The notes under the pieces: generated by a model
The model's database searches: none
Seen by the model: the letters and a program-made list of their open reading frames with translations, nothing else
What the model was told of the DNA's origin: nothing
DNA from: an uncultured Collinsella sp.
GTDB lineage: Bacteria > Actinomycetota > Coriobacteriia > Coriobacteriales > Coriobacteriaceae
Direction of reading: 5' to 3'
Length of the DNA: 8,182 bases
Assembly (NCBI GenBank): GCA_900544865.1
Contig: UQXA01000056.1
Coordinates: 1 to 8,182, forward strand
In this document: positions 1 through 5,356 of the stretch, piece after piece
Position numbering within the stretch: the first letter of the stretch is position 1
Layout of the letters: every line of letters starts with the position of its first letter
Program-made: the position numbers and the translations under genes

Positions 1-94
1 AACTGCGGGAACGGCCCATTTGCTCAATGTGTTCGGCTGAGATCGGAAATCAACCGTTCACAGAATTGCGAGCGGTCAAACCCAAATCCTTGGG

Positions 95-100
95 TATAAC
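95..100 (+). promoter_or_regulatory. Weak candidate -10 box upstream of usp
   Basis: TATAAC matches five of the six consensus -10 bases and lies about 90 bases before the usp start. A small palindrome, CCCAA-ATCC-TTGGG (81-94), directly precedes it. I see no convincing -35 box at 16-18 bases. The leader after it (about 107-190) is very GC-rich, with repeated GCGCCC units and a short GCACG/CGTGC stem (150-154 with 166-170). The rest of 1-190 shows nothing I can name. The promoter call is an inference from base pattern only. Confidence 0.25.
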
Positions 101-190
101 TGCAACAAGATAAAGTGTCCGGCGGCCAACGCGCCCGCGCCCGCCCGATGCACGAGCCCCGCGCCCGTGCGATAGACCAAGGAGGAAACC

Positions 191-628
191 ATGAACGAGG
201 GCTACACCAAGGTATTTGTTTCACTCGACGGTACTGAGCAGCAGGATTTTGTGCTCGCACGCGCCATCAAGGTCGCCGCGAACAACGGCGCCAAGCTGAT
301 CATCGGCCACGTCATCGATTCCACGGCGCTCGAGAGCGCCGGTTCCTATCCGGTCGACCTGGTCAACGGCCTAGAGGAAGCATTCAAGAACTCCATCGCC
401 AAGCAGCTCGAAGAGGCCAAGGCCAATCCCGATATTCCCGAGGTCGAGGTTATGATTCGCGCCGGCCGTATTCGTGAGACGCTCAAGGACGAGATGCTCG
501 ACGTGGTCAAGCCCGACCTGGTGCTCTGCGGCGCCCGCGGCCTGTCCTCGATCAAATATGCGCTGCTGGGTTCGATTTCGACGTTCCTGCTGCGCAACAC
601 CGACTGCGACATTCTGGTCGTGAAGTAG
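191..628 (+). CDS. Universal stress protein (UspA family)
   Basis: This is a complete 145-residue single-domain universal stress protein, the usual length for the family. It is cytoplasmic, with no signal peptide or membrane segment. The N-terminal strand KVFVSLDGTEQ carries the conserved Asp (D13) that contacts adenine in ATP-binding members. Near the C terminus, G114-x2-G117-x9-G127-S128 matches the G-2X-G-9X-G-(S/T) nucleotide-binding signature, so this is predicted to be an ATP-binding Usp rather than a non-binding UspA type. Usp proteins help cells survive starvation and other stress, but individual targets are mostly unknown. The start is supported by AAGGAGG (179-185), five bases before ATG. 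The gene stands alone and converges on hipA. A strong terminator at 774-807 follows, after the long palindrome at 642-732. Confidence 0.93.
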   Translation: MNEGYTKVFVSLDGTEQQDFVLARAIKVAANNGAKLIIGHVIDSTALESAGSYPVDLVNGLEEAFKNSIAKQLEEAKANPDIPEVEVMIRAGRIRETLKDEMLDVVKPDLVLCGARGLSSIKYALLGSISTFLLRNTDCDILVVK

Positions 629-641
629 GTTCCTTCCCGCC

Positions 642-732
642 GGCGCAAGGCCTGCGGGGTTATCACGCCGACGTCCTCGCCGCTTCGCGGCTGCGGGATG
701 TCGGCTTAGATAACCCCTCCCGGCCTTGCGCC
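642..732. repeat. Long imperfect palindrome (about 91 nt hairpin)
   Basis: Paired arms are visible in nested order: GGCGCAAGGCC (642-652) with GGCCTTGCGCC (722-732); GGGGTTATC (656-664) with GATAACCCC (709-717); GCCGAC plus GTCC (667-676) with GGAT plus GTCGGC (696-705), including one G-T pair; and GCCGC (679-683) with GCGGC (687-691) around a TTC loop. Only short mismatched bulges interrupt the stem. It starts 14 bases after the usp stop codon and has no T-run after it, so it does not look like an ordinary terminator. It could be a REP/MITE-like palindromic repeat or a structured 3' end of the usp mRNA. The pairing is seen directly; the role is unknown. Confidence 0.7.
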
Positions 733-773
733 TTCGTCACCGTACTTCAGCGAGTTATCTGATAGAAAAATGG

Positions 774-807
774 CGTGCCGCCCCGTTTGGGGCGGCACGT
801 TTTGTTT
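774..807. terminator. Bidirectional intrinsic terminator between usp and hipA
   Basis: A perfect 11-bp GC-rich stem, CGTGCCGCCCC (774-784) and GGGGCGGCACG (789-799), closes a GTTT loop and is followed on the + strand by TTTTGTTT (800-807). On the - strand the same stem is followed by CCATTTTTC, so it can also stop hipA transcripts, whose stop codon is at 824-826. This fits two convergent genes. The right arm is partly repeated just downstream: GGGCGGCACG followed by TTTTT lies at 808-822. Confidence 0.88.
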
Positions 808-823
808 GGGCGGCACGTTTTTG

Positions 824-2116
824 TTATAAGGCGATCCTGCTTAAACGAGCTTGCACTTCTGGAATGATCTTCTCGAACATTACCTCCGCCTCGGGAAAAC
901 CCTCTTCTTTGAGACCGCGCGCCGCGTCTCTTAGCGCGTCTGGAACCTCATTGCAGGTATCAGCAATCATTCCGGCGACAATTCCCCCGGGCAAACCCGC
1001 CTCAATCATTTGGCTCATCACCGACCCACGCGTTACGTCGTCAATCTTGCGGCTCCCACCAAACGAGACGCCCATCTCACGAACGAGACTGGGGTAAACC
1101 GTTGTGGACAGCACGTCATAGAGCGGCGCCAACCTCACCTGCTTCCAACTTTCGTCCCATACGAGCGACCAGTTCTTTAGATGGTTATCACAGTTACCTA
1201 CGGCATAGTCGAACAGCTGGTTATAGCCGACAAGGAACCTGTCCTCCATTTGATTCGTCGACGCCCTTCGCACCGCATCGACGATAAGCCCCAGGTAATT
1301 GACGCCCGTCGGCTCATATTTAAGCTCACGCGAGATGCCCTTGGCCTGACAAACATCTTCCTGGTGCAAACGGTATGGAATTGGCAATCCGTCAACCGAG
1401 CGTCCGGTATCAGGCGTTACTCGGTCAAATCGTTTCACGGCGATAATTGGCTCGGCATCCTCAACTCGGATAAGAAAGCACTCTTCGGCCGATAGGTCCA
1501 TCAGAGAGGCGGCTCTCACGCACATCGCTTCGCACACTGTCTCGCCCGGGAACGTTTTCGACCCTGCCTTGAGAATGTGTGTGGATGGGGCCGCTCCATG
1601 AGGCAGGTACCATCCACCACATGGGTCATCACCCGTATGGTAGAGACCGACCTTCGCCTGAGCACCTGCAAGGGAGATTCGACTCTCTAGCGTTAAATCA
1701 AAAGCAATCTCCGCCGGTGCGTATGCCAGTCCGCTTAGCTGTTCCGCATCTATCTCTTCATAGCCCATTTCGAGACCGTCGGCCGAAGGCTCTCGCGTCA
1801 AAACCAGAGCGCCGACAGGTTCGTCGCGGACCAAATCGAGCACCTTAAAGTAATCTCCGCGTTCCGCTCGCGCCCTTTTCTCAAGGTCCCTGTTGAGCTG
1901 CCCCTCCGGAATGATGCCGGAGAAAAAGGAACCCGTTGCGTCCGGACTAAATGTCTCGGCCGACAACGGCAGCGAGATCGAAATCGGCGCCGCATCACCG
2001 CTCTCGAGATATTTGGGGCTATAGGTGAATATCGGAAACCCCGCATTTTCCTCCAATATGCCAACCGGCTGGTAAGACCCATTAAACTCACGGTGAACGA
2101 ACAGCGTGCCATCCAT
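824..2116 (-). CDS. hipA: HipA-type serine/threonine kinase toxin
   Basis: This 430-residue protein has the full length of HipA (E. coli: about 440). It has the N-terminal couple-HipA region (about 1-105) and the HipA C-terminal kinase domain (about 140-405). Visible kinase landmarks are RISLAGAQAK (146-155), where S148 is in the place of the autophosphorylated Ser150 of E. coli; THILK (179-183), with the ATP-binding lysine K183; KRFDR (228-232); RLHQEDVCQA (249-258); the catalytic loop GNCDNHLKN (307-315), with D310 as the likely catalytic base; and APLYDVLST (330-338), with D334 as the metal ligand. All key residues are present, so an active kinase is predicted. E. coli HipA phosphorylates glutamyl-tRNA synthetase, halting translation and promoting dormancy. 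The target here is not known. The ATG overlaps the hipB stop by one base (TAATG), and a GAGGGGGA ribosome binding site lies within the end of hipB, so the two are translationally coupled. Confidence 0.93.
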   Translation of the reverse strand: MDGTLFVHREFNGSYQPVGILEENAGFPIFTYSPKYLESGDAAPISISLPLSAETFSPDATGSFFSGIIPEGQLNRDLEKRARAERGDYFKVLDLVRDEPVGALVLTREPSADGLEMGYEEIDAEQLSGLAYAPAEIAFDLTLESRISLAGAQAKVGLYHTGDDPCGGWYLPHGAAPSTHILKAGSKTFPGETVCEAMCVRAASLMDLSAEECFLIRVEDAEPIIAVKRFDRVTPDTGRSVDGLPIPYRLHQEDVCQAKGISRELKYEPTGVNYLGLIVDAVRRASTNQMEDRFLVGYNQLFDYAVGNCDNHLKNWSLVWDESWKQVRLAPLYDVLSTTVYPSLVREMGVSFGGSRKIDDVTRGSVMSQMIEAGLPGGIVAGMIADTCNEVPDALRDAARGLKEEGFPEAEVMFEKIIPEVQARLSRIAL

Positions 2117-2406
2117 TACTTCCCCCTCACCTTCAGAATAAAATCAACATCCACGATGGAGGCGTAATCGAAAATGACACCAATTTCGACCGTTGTCCGC
2201 CCCCGTTCGATATCACCAATCACACGAAGGCTGCGACCCGTCATAGTCGCGACGTCACGTTGAGTCAAGCCGAGTTCACGCCTTCTGAGCCTAAGGGCCT
2301 TCCCCATCTCGGCGGGATCGAAAACCGTGCGCTCCGAGAAAGCGACTTCCGACGGTTTGAGCTTGATGCGCCCATCCAGCTTTTTAATCGTTGTCACCGT
2401 TCTCAT
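2116..2406 (-). CDS. hipB: HipB-type XRE-family antitoxin and repressor
   Basis: This 96-residue protein has one helix-turn-helix of the XRE/Cro-C1 type (about 35-85): GKALRLRRRELGLTQRDVA, then TGRSLRVIGDIERGR as the recognition region. E. coli HipB is 88 residues. HipB-family dimers bind operators, bridge and neutralise HipA, and repress their own operon. The C-terminal VDFILKV (86-93) is a likely beta strand, in the place where HipB dimers form a beta lid. I place the start at 2406 because GGAGG lies four bases before this ATG. The frame stays open to 2466, but an upstream start there would fall within the operator and promoter region and has no comparable ribosome binding site. The residues before HTH (about 1-33: KKLDGRIKLKPSE...) may help in dimer or toxin contact; that is an inference. 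Confidence 0.9.
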   Translation of the reverse strand: MRTVTTIKKLDGRIKLKPSEVAFSERTVFDPAEMGKALRLRRRELGLTQRDVATMTGRSLRVIGDIERGRTTVEIGVIFDYASIVDVDFILKVRGK

Positions 2407-2416
2407 GACGCCTCCA

Positions 2417-2437
2417 GCTATATTCCTGTCCGTGAAC
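2417..2437 (-). promoter_or_regulatory. hipBA operator copy 1
   Basis: Read on the - strand, this 21-bp site starts GTTCACGGACAGG and ends AATATAGC. It matches copy 3 at 18 of 21 positions and copy 2 at 17 of 21. Its core is an inverted pair TTC-N8-GAA, resembling the TATCC-N8-GGATA operators of E. coli HipB. It lies between the candidate -10 box (2440-2445) and the hipB ribosome binding site, covering the likely transcription start, so binding here should block transcription. Confidence 0.75.
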
Positions 2438-2439
2438 TT

Positions 2440-2445
2440 AGTATA
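2440..2445 (-). promoter_or_regulatory. Candidate -10 box of the hipBA promoter
   Basis: On the - strand the bases read TATACT, five of six matches to the -10 consensus, about 34 bases before the hipB start. The -35 region about 17 bases upstream is poor and lies inside operator copy 2. Operators on both sides support this as the regulated promoter, but the assignment is from pattern only. Confidence 0.45.
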
Positions 2446-2460
2446 AAACTGTAGCACTAT

Positions 2461-2481
2461 GTTCATGTACGGGAATATAGT
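2461..2481 (+). promoter_or_regulatory. hipBA operator copy 2
   Basis: This 21-bp site starts GTTCATGTACGGG and ends AATATAGT on the + strand. It matches copy 3 at 16 of 21 positions and copy 1 at 17 of 21, and has the same TTC-N8-GAA core. It overlaps the -35 region of the candidate hipBA promoter. Its centre is 44 bp from copy 1, about four helical turns, so dimers on the two sites could lie on one face of the DNA. Confidence 0.72.
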
Positions 2482-2499
2482 GTTGACTACATTAGCAAT

Positions 2500-2520
2500 G
2501 TTCCCGTTCAGGAATATAGC
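2500..2520 (+). promoter_or_regulatory. hipBA operator copy 3
   Basis: This 21-bp site starts GTTCCCGTTCAGG and ends AATATAGC on the + strand. Its core is the best inverted repeat of the set, TTCC-N6-GGAA. Its centre is 39 bp from copy 2. It lies upstream of the promoter and only 63 bases after the histidine kinase stop codon. Confidence 0.72.
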
Positions 2521-2583
2521 TGCTGAAAAGCCTGATTTCTTCTTACATGGGAAGATCCTGAACGGCTACGCCATACGGGCTGA

Positions 2584-3627
2584 CTACTCAAAGTATTGGA
2601 ACTTGTTGGTTGAGAAGGCAAACGTGACGACGAAGCCTTCGCCGGGCTCGGATGCCGCGGTGACGTCAATGCCCATCTTGGAGCACAGGCGCGCCACCAG
2701 GTAGAGGCCGATGCCCGTTGCGCGCTTGGTGGTGCGGCCGTTGTCGCCGGTAAAGCCCTTCTCGAACACGCGCGGCAGGTCGGCCGCGCTCACGCCGCAG
2801 CCGTTATCGGCAACAGTGAGCTCAATGCGCTCACTTGCCAGGCCCTCGTCCAGCAACGCGCCCGAAAACACGATCTTCGCGCCGTCCTCGCGCGCGTATT
2901 TAATGCTGTTCTGGATGAGCTGGCCCAGAATAAACTCAAGCCACTTCTCGTCGGTAAAGACCTCGAAGTCGAGGTTCTCGCACACTGGGGCCACGTGCGC
3001 CGCGATGAGCTCGCGCGCGTTGGCCTTAATCGCGCCCGTCACCAAGGTCTTGAGATTCCAGCGGCGAATCAGGTAGTCCCGCTCCACGACTTCCGAGCGC
3101 GCGTAGTACAGTGCCTGGTCGATATAGCGCTCCACACGAGCCAGCTCACGGCCCAGGTCATCCACACGCGACAGATCGTCTTCGCTGCCGTCCAGGTTTT
3201 CCAAAATTAGATGGGCCGCCGCCAGGGGCAGCTTGGCCTCGTGAACCCAGCTTTCGATATAGTCGCGATAGTCATCGGTCTGACGCCGGCCTTCGGCAAC
3301 CTCGTCGCAGGCAGCTTTGCCCACCCGGCGCAAGACCTCGTACTCGAGCTCGCCCTCGGCATAGGTCGGACATTGCACCATCTCCTGCACCCATGCGGGA
3401 CTCTCGAGCTCCTCTGCCGCACGCTCCAGCTGGCGCAGAAAACGACGACGGCGCGCGTACTCGATCACGATGCCGAGCATACCAAAGATAAAGGACACGC
3501 CGACCGCCACGACCACGATAGAAACGGGTGCGCCGGCGACCGTCAGCACAAAGCAGCTCAGCAGCACACCGCACGTCCACACGGCGACGGGAAGCAGCGC
3601 ATCTTTAAAGAACTTGCCAAACGACAT
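2584..3627 (-). CDS. BceS-like intramembrane-sensing histidine kinase
   Basis: This is a 347-residue membrane kinase. Two hydrophobic helices (about 10-32 and 34-56), joined by almost no extracellular loop, mark the intramembrane-sensing type. A cytoplasmic linker leads to the phosphoacceptor motif WVHEAKLPLAA, with H129, close to the WVHQ/E-K-PL pattern of BceS, VncS and GraS. The ATPase domain has the N box QLIQNSIKYA (N240), G1 box DNGCGV (274-279), VFEKGFTGDNGR (287-298, a hallmark of BceS-like kinases) and G2 box GIGLYL (305-310). Such kinases usually sense antimicrobial peptides through flux of a partner BceAB transporter rather than by direct binding. No transporter gene is visible here. 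The start lies nine bases after the regulator's stop, and AGGGG overlaps that stop codon (TAGGGG), indicating one coupled operon. I see no clear terminator between this gene and the hipBA promoter. Confidence 0.9.
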   Translation of the reverse strand: MSFGKFFKDALLPVAVWTCGVLLSCFVLTVAGAPVSIVVVAVGVSFIFGMLGIVIEYARRRRFLRQLERAAEELESPAWVQEMVQCPTYAEGELEYEVLRRVGKAACDEVAEGRRQTDDYRDYIESWVHEAKLPLAAAHLILENLDGSEDDLSRVDDLGRELARVERYIDQALYYARSEVVERDYLIRRWNLKTLVTGAIKANARELIAAHVAPVCENLDFEVFTDEKWLEFILGQLIQNSIKYAREDGAKIVFSGALLDEGLASERIELTVADNGCGVSAADLPRVFEKGFTGDNGRTTKRATGIGLYLVARLCSKMGIDVTAASEPGEGFVVTFAFSTNKFQYFE

Positions 3628-3636
3628 AGCCGGCCC

Positions 3637-4308
3637 CTAGACCGAATAGCCTTGGCCGCGATGCGTGGTCAAATACCCCTTGATGCCGATTTTTTCGAGC
3701 GTGGTGCGCAGGCGGTTGATGTTGACGGTGAGCGTATTGTCGTCCACGAAGGCGTCGGAGTCCCACAGGTCCTGCATGATGGCCGAGCGCGAAACGATCT
3801 TGCCCGCGCGGCTCAGAAGCAGCGAGAGGATACGCAGCTCGTTTTTGGTGAGCTCGGTGCTGGTGCCCGTTTGCGTGTTGGTGACCATGGAGCGGGCGAG
3901 GTCGAGCTCCAGCCCCTTGTGGACAAGTGTGCTGCGCTCGCCTGCCGCCGTGGTGCGGCGCAGCAGTGCGTTGATGCGCGCCACGAGCACGCGCACGCTA
4001 TAGGGCTTGGGAACAAAGTCGTCCGCGCCGAGCGTCATGGCCATGACCTCGTCGATCTCGGTCGTGTGCGACGTGAGAACGATGATGGGAACCTCGGATT
4101 CGCGACGGACCACATGGCAGATGTGCTGGCCGTCTTTGACAGGGAGCGCGAGGTCGAGCAGCACCAGGTCGGGCGCGGCGGCGAGAATATCGTGCGAGAC
4201 ATGCTCAAACGATTCGCAGGCCTCGATTTCAAACCCGGCGCGGGCAAGGATGTCGACAAGCTCACGACGAATGGGCTCGTCGTCCTCAACGACATAAATC
4301 AGCGCCAT
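3637..4308 (-). CDS. BceR/VncR-like response regulator (OmpR family)
   Basis: This 223-residue DNA-binding response regulator is the partner of the kinase that follows it. The receiver domain (about 1-118) has the acidic pair D9-D10, phosphoacceptor D52 in LLDLALP, T79 in VLTS, and K101 in PKPY. The winged-helix output domain (about 125-223) includes LTKNELRILSLL, the DNA-recognition segment DDNTLTVNINRLR (189-201) and the terminal wing THRGQGYSV, all close to BceR and VncR. It likely binds promoters of resistance genes, which lie outside the window. I chose the start at 4308 because the preceding sequence has GGGGAG at a good distance and the protein begins directly with the receiver strand MALIYVVEDDE. 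The frame is open upstream to 4707, but that would add an arginine-rich non-homologous stretch over another gene. Confidence 0.92.
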   Translation of the reverse strand: MALIYVVEDDEPIRRELVDILARAGFEIEACESFEHVSHDILAAAPDLVLLDLALPVKDGQHICHVVRRESEVPIIVLTSHTTEIDEVMAMTLGADDFVPKPYSVRVLVARINALLRRTTAAGERSTLVHKGLELDLARSMVTNTQTGTSTELTKNELRILSLLLSRAGKIVSRSAIMQDLWDSDAFVDDNTLTVNINRLRTTLEKIGIKGYLTTHRGQGYSV

Positions 4309-4341
4309 GGATTTCGCTCCCCTCTTGGTTGTCTTGCCACC

Positions 4342-4347
4342 ATTATG
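4342..4347 (-). promoter_or_regulatory. Candidate -10 box for the bceRS-like operon
   Basis: On the - strand this reads CATAAT, five of six consensus -10 bases, 33 bases before the regulator start. No good -35 box is seen at the right distance, which would suit an activated promoter. The palindrome at 4367-4382 lies just upstream. Weak evidence. Confidence 0.3.
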
Positions 4348-4366
4348 GCTGCGAAACTGCAGGTGC

Positions 4367-4382
4367 GCACCGCGCGCGGTGC
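4367..4382. repeat. Perfect 16-bp palindrome upstream of the response regulator
   Basis: GCACCGCGCGCGGTGC is a perfect inverted repeat in the 179-base gap upstream of the response regulator, about 20 bases above its candidate -10 box. Its position fits a binding site for a dimeric regulator, possibly the response regulator itself. In a GC-rich genome short palindromes of this kind also occur by chance, and it does not resemble published BceR boxes. Role unproven. Confidence 0.4.
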
Positions 4383-4445
4383 CAAGGTGACAGAACTGTT
4401 CGCGAGCGGGGGCGTTTTGTCCGCCTCGCACTCGCAGCGGCGGCG

Positions 4446-4489
4446 GGGACCAAAATGATTCTTTAATCCCCGTCCCAGAAAAATCATTT
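4446..4489. terminator. Weak hairpin at the end of the uncharacterised gene
   Basis: Two alternative pairings are visible. AAATGATT (4453-4460) pairs with AATCATTT (4482-4489), and GGGAC (4446-4450) pairs with GTCCC (4472-4476). On the - strand the AT stem begins inside the stop codon of the 4488-5219 gene and is followed by a short TTTT. It may be a weak terminator for that gene, or an intergenic repeat related to the GTCCCC element near 8029. Confidence 0.4.
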
Positions 4490-5219
4490 AGCGGCGGGCA
4501 CGGAGCTTTTCGTAGCCTTCGGCGAAGAAGGCGACCGTGGCGGCGTCGGCCTCGGCGGCGTTCGTCTCGGTCGCGGGGACCACGCCGTGCTCGTCGCTCA
4601 CTAGGAACAGCGCACCCTTGAGCTGCGCGGGAATGTCTACGCGCGTGACCGGGATTCCCTTGGTCTGGGCCAGCTGCTCGATGAGCGTCGCCGTGCCACA
4701 CAGACACTCGTCCGCTGGCACCACAAAGGCGAGCTCGCCGTTGTTGACGGCGGCGAGCAGCTCGGGCGCCACGCCGGTTTCGTCGGCCTCGGAGCGGGCC
4801 TCTGCGGAGCGGGCGCGCAGCGCCTTGGCCGACGTATCGGCGAGCGGCTCGTACTCCCCCACCGTCATGGCGGCGTTGCCGTTGACGTCGATTACCAGCA
4901 TGAGCACGCCGTCATGTGCGGTGTAATCGCCCTCGGCAAGCGACCACTCAACGTGCTGTTTGGCCCAGCTGAGCATGTTATGGGTAAGCGGCTCGCCCTG
5001 CACCAGGCGCTCGGACAGTGCGCGGATGTGGCGGTTGAGCATGGGCACCTTTTTGTTGGACATGCGCCAACGGCAGACAAGCGCGGGCTTGTCGAGCGTG
5101 AACTTCTCGACCGCCTCCTGATTGGCGCAAAAGTCCTCGTGCGCACGCTGATCCTCGGCATTGCCAAACAGCTCGGCATCATCAATCTGGGGCATGGTCA
5201 TACCTTTCGTGTTAGTCAT
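4488..5219 (-). CDS. Uncharacterised protein, possibly a divergent PLP fold-type IV enzyme
   Basis: I do not recognise this 243-residue protein with confidence. It is soluble, with no signal peptide or membrane helix. Parts resemble aminotransferase class IV / PabC proteins: VPMLNRHIRALSERL (58-72) is like the early 'L-x-x-H-x-x-R-L' segment, and LCGTATLIEQLAQTKGIPV (173-191) with ALFLVSDEHGVVPATE (203-218) is like the C-terminal 'L-x-G-x-R...G-I' and 'FLTNS..GVVPV' segments. K132 in TSAKALRAR could be the PLP lysine, but the signature around the catalytic site is not clear, so it may be inactive or unrelated. The start is uncertain: GAGG lies five bases before the ATG at 5219, but an extended -10 box (TGGTATAAG, 5228-5236) would put transcription start near 5221, favouring the ATG at 5195, which has AAAGG seven bases before it and gives 235 residues. 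It lies upstream of the two-component operon, 179 bases away. Confidence 0.8.
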   Translation of the reverse strand: MTNTKGMTMPQIDDAELFGNAEDQRAHEDFCANQEAVEKFTLDKPALVCRWRMSNKKVPMLNRHIRALSERLVQGEPLTHNMLSWAKQHVEWSLAEGDYTAHDGVLMLVIDVNGNAAMTVGEYEPLADTSAKALRARSAEARSEADETGVAPELLAAVNNGELAFVVPADECLCGTATLIEQLAQTKGIPVTRVDIPAQLKGALFLVSDEHGVVPATETNAAEADAATVAFFAEGYEKLRARR

Positions 5220-5227
5220 TCCGTCCT

Positions 5228-5236
5228 CTTATACCA
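5228..5236 (-). promoter_or_regulatory. Candidate extended -10 promoter for the uncharacterised gene
   Basis: The - strand reads TGGTATAAG, a TG-N extended -10 with TATAAG. It lies immediately after the terminator hairpin at 5237-5271 in the direction of transcription, so a stop for purH transcripts is followed at once by a possible new start. The -35 region would fall inside the hairpin and is poor. Confidence 0.4.
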
Positions 5237-5271
5237 AAAAGACGGCCCTCCAAACGGAGCGACCGTCTTTT
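5237..5271 (-). terminator. Intrinsic terminator downstream of purH
   Basis: AAAAGACGG (5237-5245) pairs with CCGTCTTTT (5263-5271), and an inner CTCC/GGAG stem (5248-5251 with 5256-5259) closes an AAAC loop. On the - strand the stem ends in TTTTT followed by GG, so it should stop transcripts reading through from purH, whose stop codon is about 200 bases upstream. The A/T arms are symmetric, so it could also work on the + strand. Confidence 0.8.
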
Positions 5272-5356
5272 GCGGAGATTATTTTAGAAGCGAGGCTAGT
5301 CCAAGGGACGAGATAACATCCCATCCTCCCCAGTCAACCTAACAGGTCGGCGAGGG

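Noticed and set aside
642..732. tRNA, riboswitch or 6C RNA identity for the long palindrome
   Set aside because: There is no cloverleaf or T-loop, and no loop with a run of six C. The structure is one long hairpin.
2407..2466. N-terminal extension of HipB to 2466
   Set aside because: It would place coding sequence over operator copy 1 and the -10 box. The ATG at 2406 has GGAGG at the right distance.
2459..2704. Small + strand open frame between hipB and the kinase gene
   Set aside because: It starts within operator copy 2, has no ribosome binding site, and its second half is antisense to the end of the kinase gene.
3211..4458. Long + strand open frame of 415 codons opposite the two-component genes
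   Set aside because: It spans parts of both the kinase and the regulator on the other strand, has no recognisable domain and starts inside a conserved region. It is a GC-driven shadow.
4309..4707. N-terminal extension of the response regulator to 4707
   Set aside because: The extra residues are rich in Arg and Gly, overlap the gene ending at 4488, and precede a start at 4308 with a good ribosome binding site where the receiver domain begins.
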